Assembly: GCA_963518845.1 (NCBI GenBank)
Contig: CAUQKV010000016.1
Coordinates: 1 to 40,633, forward strand
Length of the DNA: 40,633 nucleotides
DNA from: JABCPE02 sp963518845
GTDB taxonomy: Bacteria; Bacteroidota; Bacteroidia; Flavobacteriales; Weeksellaceae
Reading direction: 5' to 3'
Shown piece after piece: positions 25,191 to 30,486 of this stretch. A program made the position numbers and the translations under genes. Position 1 is the stretch's first letter. Each line of letters begins with the position of its first letter. Below the pieces are notes generated by a model. The model saw only the letters and a program-made list of their open reading frames with translations. It was not told the origin of the DNA and did no database searches.

Positions 25191-26642
25191 ATGATAGACG
25201 GCGTAAAAATATTATGTAACACACCCCCGAGCGTTTGGACAAACAACCCCCGTTTGTCCTTTCGCTCTTTGGTTGATACAAAGACCAAAGAGGCGTTGCA
25301 TAATAATAAACACGCTAACACAAACGGGCTGTTTTTGTCTATTATAGAGGGGCAGGGGGTCACATACTGCAATCTTCGGGGGTCGGTTCATAAGTATTAT
25401 AACAATGGCGAAACCAATGCCACAGACTACAAAATAAATGACTTTATAACCACCACCCAACTACTTGATAATAATCTATCTGTAAAGCCCGAAAATGCCA
25501 CTTTACGAGGGTTTGAGTTTGGGGTAAATATAGAATTGCCCTTTGATATTTCGCATATCTATGAGGCTGTGAAAGCCTATAAAAAACATATCTTCGGGAT
25601 TAACGAAATAAGAGGCAGACGGAACGGAATACGGGCAGATTTTCAGCAATACAAAATAAAGATATACGACAAAGGACAACAAGAAAAAGGGAAGAAATCC
25701 CGCCTTATGAGGTTTGAGGTAGTCGTGAAAAAAATGGCGTTTGTAAAACATTTAGGAATAAAAACCCTTGCAGACCTGCAAAATCCTGCTGTGTGGGTGG
25801 GGTTATCAAAAATATTATTAGAGGTTTGGGAGGATATTATTTTTATTGACACTTTCCTAAATTACAAACAGATGACCAACCACAAACAAAAAAAATACCT
25901 GCGTTTCTTTGACGCTCACTATTGGGCAAATCTAAATAAAAATGTATATCATAAATCAAAAAAAGAGCTGGAAAAAATGCAAAGTTTATACGGGGGCGAA
26001 ATAAACCAAAAACAGGTTGTCCGAAGCCTATTATACGACAAGCTTCAAATACTTTCGGGGGGTATTCTGCCAAAAATTGGCGACATTTTAACCACTAAAA
26101 AGGTTGCAGAAATAACAGAAAATTTACCACCCCTTGAAAATGAAAATTGGCGACTTTTTAACCATTCAGATAAAGAGTTAATACAGGTTATTAGAAATAA
26201 TAATATACTAAATAAAGAAAATAATAATATTAAGAAAAAAAAGCCGAAAAAATCCTGCTGTATGAATTGTAACAAATCACTGAAAGATAAAAAAGCCTCT
26301 GCGAAATTCTGCGGGTTAAGATGTAAAAACCAATACAACGGACACAAAAGAACCCTACAAAGACAAAAGAAAAGAATACAAGAAATAAAAGCCCTTGAAA
26401 AGCTATTACCAAAGATAAAAAAAGGGGCGTTGTGGCTCTCTATAACCTACAAAGACGAGGGGGCTTATTTTTCCGATATTCTTCATCAGTCCGAAATCTT
26501 ACCCCCGCCCGAAGAAATCCGCAAAATTAGGGCTGTTTCTGTAAGTCTTTCGGAGGATATGGACACCCCCGACCACCTTACTACCATAAGAGCGAAAAAA
26601 CTAATTAGAATAATAGCCCACCTTAACAGGCTAAAAATCTAA
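25191..26642 (+). CDS. Putative rolling-circle replication initiator with C-terminal zinc finger
   Basis: A 483-aa protein resembling phage/plasmid initiators of the filamentous-phage gene II/Rep type. Seen: GSVHKYYNNG (residues 64-73), FEFGVNI (108-114), KIYDKG (157-162, possible catalytic tyrosine) and RFEV (174-177), in the order found in those proteins. The middle (about 190-350) is lysine-rich and helical. Near the C-terminus four cysteines C357-C360 and C374-C378 (CX2C-X13-CX3C) form a probable zinc finger in a very basic context. It would nick one origin strand to start replication, or act as a relaxase, as related Rep-type proteins do in some mobilizable elements. It is the last gene of the HTH unit; the downstream region holds inverted repeats suited to an origin. 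The family call is moderate; I could not check it. Confidence 0.6.
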   Translation: MIDGVKILCNTPPSVWTNNPRLSFRSLVDTKTKEALHNNKHANTNGLFLSIIEGQGVTYCNLRGSVHKYYNNGETNATDYKINDFITTTQLLDNNLSVKPENATLRGFEFGVNIELPFDISHIYEAVKAYKKHIFGINEIRGRRNGIRADFQQYKIKIYDKGQQEKGKKSRLMRFEVVVKKMAFVKHLGIKTLADLQNPAVWVGLSKILLEVWEDIIFIDTFLNYKQMTNHKQKKYLRFFDAHYWANLNKNVYHKSKKELEKMQSLYGGEINQKQVVRSLLYDKLQILSGGILPKIGDILTTKKVAEITENLPPLENENWRLFNHSDKELIQVIRNNNILNKENNNIKKKKPKKSCCMNCNKSLKDKKASAKFCGLRCKNQYNGHKRTLQRQKKRIQEIKALEKLLPKIKKGALWLSITYKDEGAYFSDILHQSEILPPPEEIRKIRAVSVSLSEDMDTPDHLTTIRAKKLIRIIAHLNRLKI

Positions 26643-26718
26643 ATTTTGCACAAAACACCTATGGAGTTTTTGCAGGGGGGTATTTCCTGCTTTGAAAGGT
26701 TGAAAATAGGTTTATCGG

Positions 26719-26861
26719 CTTGATAATCAAGTAAATAAACTGCTATTTTCGGGGTTTAGGATAGTTCCATTTGCTTCCATTTTAGTACTTTTTTGCTAAA
26801 AAAACTACATAAAAACGAGCAGAAACCTACCATTATGAAACAGCAAAAGCCCCAAAAATAG
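26719..26861. other. Origin-like region with inverted repeats
   Basis: The 459 bases between Rep and the last gene contain no ORF. In its first part are a perfect palindrome CTTGAT-A-ATCAAG (26719-26731), a long-distance pair CTATTTTCGGGG (26743-26754) with CCCCAAAAATAG (26850-26861, 11 of 12 pairs), and an imperfect hairpin near 26783-26808 (TAGT..TTTTTT paired with AAAAAA..ACTA). The concentration of dyad symmetry directly after a Rep gene suggests a double- or single-strand origin or oriT; this is inference. Confidence 0.45.
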
Positions 26862-26880
26862 GGACTAATGCGGACAAGGG

Positions 26881-26920
26881 ACGGTACTCGGACAGGGGTG
26901 GTTAGCCCCACCCGAGCCGT
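26881..26920. other. Strong GC-rich hairpin, candidate origin or RNA stem
   Basis: Four stacked stem segments separated by small bulges: ACGG (26881-26884) with CCGT (26917-26920), CTCGG (26887-26891) with CCGAG (26912-26916), and GGGG (26895-26898) with CCCC (26906-26909), closed by the loop TGGTTAG. It is far more GC-rich than its surroundings. No T-run follows, so it is not a terminator. A nick site or structured origin is the likeliest role. Confidence 0.65.
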
Positions 26921-26929
26921 GTTATCCAT

Positions 26930-26959
26930 TTGCAAAGATAGAAATTTTTTTTATCTTTG
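26930..26959 (+). promoter_or_regulatory. Promoter of the structured leader and 108-aa gene
   Basis: TTG at 26930-26932, 19 bases, then TATCTTTG at 26952-26959: a full consensus match. The -7 box is also the right arm of an inverted repeat with CAAAGATA at 26933-26940, so a repressor or DNA hairpin may control it. Transcription is expected to start within about ten bases, at the first copy of the 14-bp repeat. Confidence 0.7.
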
Positions 26960-26964
26960 TAATT

Positions 26965-26978
26965 CCTAAACTATCAAA
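26965..26978 (+). repeat. 14-bp direct repeat, copy 1
   Basis: CCTAAACTATCAAA, identical to 27088-27101. This copy lies where the transcript from the promoter at 26930-26959 should start. Confidence 0.8.
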
Positions 26979-27000
26979 TAATAACGAAAATTAAAAATTT

Positions 27001-27077
27001 GCCCCTTTGGTATGGTGGTGGTCGGCGAAAGCCCCGCAACGCTTTTGATAGGCGTAGGACACCTAAACCGAACGGGC
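27001..27077 (+). ncRNA. Candidate structured RNA leader of the 108-aa gene
   Basis: GCCCCTTTGGT at 27001-27011 pairs with ACCGAACGGGC at 27067-27077: ten of eleven pairs, one of them G-U. Inside this closing stem are a hairpin GGC-GAAA-GCC with a GNRA tetraloop (27024-27033) and a hairpin TAGG..CCTA with an additional GT/AC pair (27049-27065). Together they form a three-way junction. The GC content is much higher than in the neighbouring sequence and no ORF crosses it. It is flanked by exact 14-bp repeats. The function, leader regulation or an independent small RNA, is not known. Confidence 0.55.
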
Positions 27078-27087
27078 TTTAATATTA

Positions 27088-27101
27088 CCTAAACTATCAA
27101 A
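27088..27101 (+). repeat. 14-bp direct repeat, copy 2
   Basis: CCTAAACTATCAAA, identical to 26965-26978, immediately before the ATG of the 108-aa gene. The two copies are 123 bases apart, start to start. Confidence 0.8.
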
Positions 27102-27428
27102 ATGACAAAGAAAGAGACCGCCGTAATCATAGACGGCAAAAAGATTGACCTAAAAGATTGGTTTGTATCCAACAAAGAAAAAGGATTAGAATACACAGCC
27201 TTTGACCAAGTGCAGGACTTGGGGTTTATTTTAAATGATATACTCGGAGTTTGTGCGTGTGCGTTGTATAACATAGACGAAAACCCAAGTTTAAACCAAG
27301 CCGAACAATGTAGAATATTGGGGGCAAGTGCTTTAAGTGTAGCCAATGTATTAAAATTCGCACAGACTTTAATCCCACAAGCAGAATTGGGACTATTAAC
27401 AGAAATACAAGAGAGCATAAAAGAATAA
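27102..27428 (+). CDS. Protein of unknown function
   Basis: A 108-aa soluble protein: MTKKETAVIIDGKKIDLKDWFVSNKEKGLEYTAFDQVQDLGFILNDILGVCACALYNIDENPS.. with a C-terminal helix (ALSVANVLKFAQTLIPQAELGLLTEIQESIKE). It is not recognised. It has its own consensus promoter (26930-26959), a structured leader of about 135 bases, and its own strong terminator at 27439-27469, so it is expressed independently of Rep. It is the last gene before attR, a place where integrative elements often keep cargo or maintenance genes. No partner toxin or antitoxin gene is visible beside it. Confidence 0.6.
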   Translation: MTKKETAVIIDGKKIDLKDWFVSNKEKGLEYTAFDQVQDLGFILNDILGVCACALYNIDENPSLNQAEQCRILGASALSVANVLKFAQTLIPQAELGLLTEIQESIKE

Positions 27429-27438
27429 TTTAACAAAA

Positions 27439-27469
27439 TAACCCGCCCAAATTAGGACGGGTTATTTTT
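27439..27469 (+). terminator. Terminator after the 108-aa gene
   Basis: TAACCCGcCC at 27439-27448 pairs with GGaCGGGTTA at 27455-27464 (nine of ten pairs), followed by five T. Confidence 0.9.
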
Positions 27470-27509
27470 ATGTAAAAAGATAAAAAATATCAATTCAAGC
27501 TCAAAAATC

Positions 27510-27528
27510 GGCAAAATGTCGGCAAAAT
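27510..27528. repeat. Right arm-type integrase site candidate
   Basis: GGCAAAATGTCGGCAAAAT, identical to 21685-21703 and in the same orientation. It lies 52 bases inside attR; the left copy is 124 bases inside attL. Confidence 0.7.
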
Positions 27529-27539
27529 CGTTAAAAGAA

Positions 27540-27576
27540 AAAGCGTAAAATATTGATTTACAATACTTTACGCTTT
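27540..27576 (-). terminator. Element-borne terminator now serving tRNA-Leu
   Basis: On the minus strand AAAGCGTAAA pairs with TTTACGCTTT, with inner TATTG/CAATA pairs and one mismatch between, followed by TTCTTTT. It lies four bases beyond attR inside the element and is the first terminator that transcription of tRNA-Leu meets. Confidence 0.8.
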
Positions 27577-27580
27577 AATA

Positions 27581-27596
27581 ATTGTACCCAGAGCCG
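27581..27596. repeat. attR, 16-bp direct repeat
   Basis: ATTGTACCCAGAGCCG, identical to 21545-21560. It covers the 3' acceptor strand, part of the T-stem and four bases past the discriminator of tRNA-Leu(CAA). Confidence 0.9.
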
Positions 27597-27666
27597 GAAT
27601 CGAACCGGCACGCCTTGCGGCGCTGGATTTTGAGTCCAGTGCGTCTACCAGTTCCGCCATCTGGGC
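27585..27666 (-). tRNA. tRNA-Leu (anticodon CAA)
   Basis: Reading the minus strand, acceptor GCCCAGA pairs with TCTGGGT, the D-arm and a long variable arm (GCGCCGCAAGGCGT) follow the class II pattern, and the anticodon stem CTGGA/TCCAG holds loop CTCAAAA with anticodon CAA, which reads UUG. The T-arm GCCGGTTCGATTCCGGC is intact. CCA is not encoded; the discriminator A is at 27585. The gene is 82 bases. Its 3' end is the attachment site of the integrated element and remains functional because the element restores the same sequence. Confidence 0.95.
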
Positions 27667-27686
27667 CTACTCAAATCTTACGGGTG

Positions 27687-27716
27687 CAAATATAGACATT
27701 ATTTTCATAACAGCAA
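27687..27716 (-). promoter_or_regulatory. Promoter of tRNA-Leu
   Basis: On the minus strand TTG at 27716-27714, 19 bases, then TATATTTG at 27694-27687: a full consensus match, 20 bases before the tRNA. Confidence 0.8.
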
Positions 27717-27733
27717 AAAAAATTAGCATAATT

Positions 27734-28498
27734 TTAGAAAATAATTTCTAAACCATCGTATGCCAAGTGAACATCATCAGGGAGTTCAGCCTCTGTCTGC
27801 TCATAAAAACCTATTTTATGGCTGATGTGTGTCAGATAGGTTTTCTTTGGTTTTAGTTTTTTTACCAATTCCAAAACATCAGGCAAAATGAAGTGCGCAG
27901 GATGCTTTTCCTCTTTTCTAAGACAGTTGATAATCAAGAAATCCAGATTTAGCAGTTTCTCCATTTCTGAATCAGGGATAGAGCTTGCATCCGTTATATA
28001 GGCCAAGTTTTTCACTTTGAAGCCGATTATAGGCAGTTGATTGTGAAAAACATGTATCGGTGTGATTTTGGTTTCATCTATTGTAAAATCGCTGTCTATC
28101 AGATGAATATCAAAACTTGGAGCTCCAGGATATCTTACCTCGCTGAAAGCATAGGGAAATCGCTGTTTTATTTCTTTCGCAGTCCTTTCCAGACAATAGA
28201 TAGGAATATTTTTCTGTTTCTTGAAGATAATGGGACGCAGGTCATCCAGCCCGATTACATGGTCATTGTGCTCGTGTGTGAGAAGTACTGCATCTATGTT
28301 GTTCTCTCCATTGGTGAGCATCTGCTGTCTGAAATCAGGCCCACAGTCTATCAATATTTTCCCATTTGTCTCGGTGGTTATCAGAGCAGAACTTCGCAGC
28401 CTTTTGTCTTTTGGATTAGAAGACAGACAGACAGGGTCGTCAGAACCGATGATTGGAACACCTTGGGAAGTTCCTGTTCCTAAAAATTTTAGCTTCAT
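27734..28498 (-). CDS. MBL-fold metal-dependent hydrolase, PhnP-like
   Basis: A 254-aa cytoplasmic metallo-beta-lactamase-fold enzyme. It starts MKLKFLGTGTSQGVPIIG, with the GTGTSxGxP pattern of the PhnP/phosphodiesterase branch, and has the metal-binding LTHEHNDHVIGLDDLRP (HxHxDH, about residues 74-90), the aspartate in ITDASSIP and a final LTHISHKIG. Related proteins hydrolyse cyclic nucleotide or phosphodiester bonds; the substrate is not known. It lies between tRNA-Leu and the rplT terminator on the same strand as the ribosomal genes, but the terminator at 28515-28546 separates them. Family firm, function open. Confidence 0.85.
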   Translation of the reverse strand: MKLKFLGTGTSQGVPIIGSDDPVCLSSNPKDKRLRSSALITTETNGKILIDCGPDFRQQMLTNGENNIDAVLLTHEHNDHVIGLDDLRPIIFKKQKNIPIYCLERTAKEIKQRFPYAFSEVRYPGAPSFDIHLIDSDFTIDETKITPIHVFHNQLPIIGFKVKNLAYITDASSIPDSEMEKLLNLDFLIINCLRKEEKHPAHFILPDVLELVKKLKPKKTYLTHISHKIGFYEQTEAELPDDVHLAYDGLEIIF

Positions 28499-28514
28499 TT
28501 GTTTTAATATTTTA

Positions 28515-28546
28515 TAAAAAATCCAGATTAATAATAACCTGGATTT
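28515..28546 (-). terminator. Terminator of the thrS-infC-rpmI-rplT cluster
   Basis: On the minus strand AAATCCAG (28546-28539) pairs with CTGGATTT (28526-28519), followed by T-rich sequence. Confidence 0.85.
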
Positions 28547-28579
28547 CTTTTATTGATAACAAAAAACGCGATTCAACAT

Positions 28580-28924
28580 TTATTTAACTTGATCTACAAC
28601 AGCTTTGAATGCTTCTGGATGATTCATTGCTAAATCAGCCAATACTTTTCTATTTAGCTCAATGTTGTTTCTCTTAAGAGCTCCCATGAACTGAGAGTAA
28701 GACATTCCGTACTGTCTAGTTCCCGCATTGATACGCGTAATCCAAAGACTTCTGAAATTTCTCTTTTTCTCTTTTCTGCCTCTGTAGGCATATTGCATTG
28801 CTTTTTCTACTGCGTTTTTCGCAACAGTCCAAACATTTTTTCTTCTTCCGAAGAAACCTTTAGCTTGTTTTAAGATTTTTTTTCTGCGCGCTCTAGACGC
28901 TACAGCATTTACTGATCTTGGCAT
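28580..28924 (-). CDS. rplT: 50S ribosomal protein L20
   Basis: The 114-aa L20 binds 23S rRNA early in large-subunit assembly. The sequence is typical: MPRSVNAVASRARRKKILKQAKGFFGRRKN at the start, a basic long helix, then the SYSQFMGALKRNNIELNRKVLADLA end. It is the last gene of the thrS-infC-rpmI-rplT set. The 119-base gap before it is wider than usual for this pair and holds no ORF; it may carry an autoregulatory leader site, as L20 controls its own operon in other bacteria, but no clear structure was identified. Firm. Confidence 0.97.
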   Translation of the reverse strand: MPRSVNAVASRARRKKILKQAKGFFGRRKNVWTVAKNAVEKAMQYAYRGRKEKKRNFRSLWITRINAGTRQYGMSYSQFMGALKRNNIELNRKVLADLAMNHPEAFKAVVDQVK

Positions 28925-29043
28925 AATTTAATTAATTTGTTTTTTTGAAAAGGGCGGAATTACATAGAATTCTCTTAGTGGCACCGTTTCAGGGTTAAAC
29001 TTTTTTGAATAAAATTCTTATAAACCGAAAAGATTTATAAAAA

Positions 29044-29241
29044 CTACTTAATTGCTAATTGCTTTAAAACGCTTTTCTCGTCCACACTAGCAACATAAGA
29101 AGTTTGAGTAAGATTTCTCTTTCTCTTAGTTTCTTTTTTAGTCAAGATGTGGCTTTTGAAAGCATTTTTTCTTTTGATTTTACCTGTTCCAGTAAGAGCA
29201 AAACGCTTCTTAGCACCTGATTTCGTTTTTAATTTTGGCAT
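29044..29241 (-). CDS. rpmI: 50S ribosomal protein L35
   Basis: The 65-aa L35 is a small basic large-subunit protein: MPKLKTKSGAKKRFALTGTGKIKRKNAFKSHILTKKETKRKRNL, matching the family with the KTKSGAKKRF start. It lies 37 bases after a secreted protein gene and 119 before rplT. The separation from infC by an unrelated gene is unusual. Firm. Confidence 0.97.
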   Translation of the reverse strand: MPKLKTKSGAKKRFALTGTGKIKRKNAFKSHILTKKETKRKRNLTQTSYVASVDEKSVLKQLAIK

Positions 29242-29278
29242 TTTCTTACTTCTTTTATGTTATTTGTTATCAATATTT

Positions 29279-29887
29279 TTATTTACAATGCTTTTCATAA
29301 TAGTCTACAAAAGGCATTGGTGATTCTTTTTCGTATTCTAATGCATCTACATTTTCAGCTAATTTAGGGCATCTATCAGCAAAGTATTTTTTCAACCATT
29401 TTTTGTTTGCAGCTTCTTCTCCAATGGAGATTCCCAAATTATGTCTAAATACATGGTCTGCTGGCTCATCTTTATACTTAAATAAATAGTCAGTATAGGT
29501 AGATGGCGGAATAAGAATACCCCCACTTACACGCTGAGATGGAATATGAACTGTAATGGAATAAACTGTTAAATCTTTGACTTCTTTTATTTTAAAAGCC
29601 CATAAATTCCTTTTATTCCTAAAATTTACCAACTCTCCTATTGAAGTACTTCCATCATCATTGAAATAAGTAATCCTTTCCACATTTTCTACAGAAATGA
29701 CTTTTTTCTGAGCTTTTTCATCAGATTTAAATACAGCTTTCTTAGCTTTTCTATTATTTATATCCACCAAAGAATTTAGTAGGCCTTTTTCTGTATTTCC
29801 ATCTTTATAAAGAAGTTCAGCTTTATAATATTGCCCATAAGAAAAAGAGAACAATAAAATTGATAAAAGAGCAAATAATTTATTCAT
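29279..29887 (-). CDS. Exported protein of unknown function inserted between infC and rpmI
   Basis: A 202-aa protein with a signal peptide (MNKLFALLSILLFSFSYGQ, residues 1-19) and a mature part that looks beta-rich: YYKAELLYKDGNTEKGLLNSL.., a VITYFNDDGSTSIGELVNFRNKR region, and a C-terminal helix with RCPKLAENVD and cysteines in DRCP and EKHCK. It is not recognised. It is placed with 12 bases after the infC stop and 37 before rpmI, so it is expressed with genes for translation although it goes to the envelope. Such interposed genes are not typical of this conserved cluster and could reflect a lineage-specific insertion. Confidence 0.7.
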   Translation of the reverse strand: MNKLFALLSILLFSFSYGQYYKAELLYKDGNTEKGLLNSLVDINNRKAKKAVFKSDEKAQKKVISVENVERITYFNDDGSTSIGELVNFRNKRNLWAFKIKEVKDLTVYSITVHIPSQRVSGGILIPPSTYTDYLFKYKDEPADHVFRHNLGISIGEEAANKKWLKKYFADRCPKLAENVDALEYEKESPMPFVDYYEKHCK

Positions 29888-29899
29888 AATTTAATAAAT

Positions 29900-30427
29900 T
29901 TATTTAGTCTTTTTCGGGCTCATTAACATAATCATTCTTTTTCCTTCTAATTTAGGCATTTGGTCTACCTTTCCTACATGCTCCAGCTCTTGGGCAAGTT
30001 TTAGAAGTAATATTTCTCCTTGATCCTTAAAAACTATCGATCTTCCTTTGAAGAAAACATAAGTTTTTAGTTTAGAACCTTCTTCCAAGAATTTTTCAGC
30101 GTGTTTTTTCTTGAATTGGAAATCGTGTTCATCTGTCTGAGGACCAAAACGGATTTCCTTTATCACCACTTTTACCTGCTTGGCTTTTAGCTCCTTTTGT
30201 TTTTTCTTTTGTTCATAAAGGAACTTTTTATAATCCAAGATACGGCAGATAAAAGGCTCTGCTTTATCCGAAATTACTACCAAATCCAATTCCTGTTCTT
30301 CAGCCATTTTCAAAGCTTCAGAAGTAGGGTAGACACCAGGTTCTACATTATCACCGACCAAACGAACCTCCTTGGCTCTGATTTTGTCGTTAATCTGATG
30401 CGCATCTTCCTGTGCAGGCTTTCGCAT
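29900..30427 (-). CDS. infC: Translation initiation factor IF-3
   Basis: Prevents premature 30S-50S joining and checks the initiation codon and tRNA. The 175-aa form from the ATG shows the N-terminal domain (INDKIRAKEVRLVGDNVEPGVYPTSEALKMAEEQELDLVVIS, residues 12-53), a linker rich in lysine, and the C-terminal domain (KVVIKEIRFGPQTDEHDFQFKKKHAEKFL). The upstream codons, up to 30460, continue in frame and encode ALKKINSKGP, including in-frame ATA (30460-30458) and ATT (30445-30443) codons; a non-AUG start there is possible, as infC of other bacteria begins with AUU or AUA. The 5' gap to thrS is 26 bases from position 30460. Firm apart from the start. Confidence 0.95.
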   Translation of the reverse strand: MRKPAQEDAHQINDKIRAKEVRLVGDNVEPGVYPTSEALKMAEEQELDLVVISDKAEPFICRILDYKKFLYEQKKKQKELKAKQVKVVIKEIRFGPQTDEHDFQFKKKHAEKFLEEGSKLKTYVFFKGRSIVFKDQGEILLLKLAQELEHVGKVDQMPKLEGKRMIMLMSPKKTK

Positions 30428-30486
30428 CGGACCTTTGCTGTTAATTTTCTTTAGTGCTATCGCTTTAAATTTTAATGGTTAATATC

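Larger units (their letters stand above)
21545..27596 (+). mobile_element. Integrated element of about 6 kb in tRNA-Leu(CAA)
   Basis: Bounded by 16-bp direct repeats ATTGTACCCAGAGCCG at 21545-21560 (attL) and 27581-27596 (attR). The right copy is the 3' end of an intact tRNA-Leu(CAA); the left copy continues into unrelated sequence. Inside lie a tyrosine recombinase at the left end, arm-type repeat copies at both ends, an excisionase-like HTH protein, a putative rolling-circle initiator, five unidentified small genes and three gene-poor regions. The genes are all on the plus strand. There is no capsid, packaging, conjugation or restriction gene. The best description is a small integrative element, mobilizable or satellite-like; its means of transfer is unknown. 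Confidence 0.9.

Noticed and set aside
26965..27101. Hammerhead-type or other self-cleaving ribozyme, or a G-quadruplex at 27009-27021
   Set aside because: The GAAA here closes a hairpin and the CUGAUGA core of a hammerhead is missing. The four GG runs would give at most a two-tetrad quadruplex and compete with the closing stem.
21545..27596. Filamentous prophage (inovirus), suggested by the Rep-like protein
   Set aside because: No Zot-type ATPase and no small coat-like proteins with signal peptide and membrane segment are visible; all the small proteins appear soluble.
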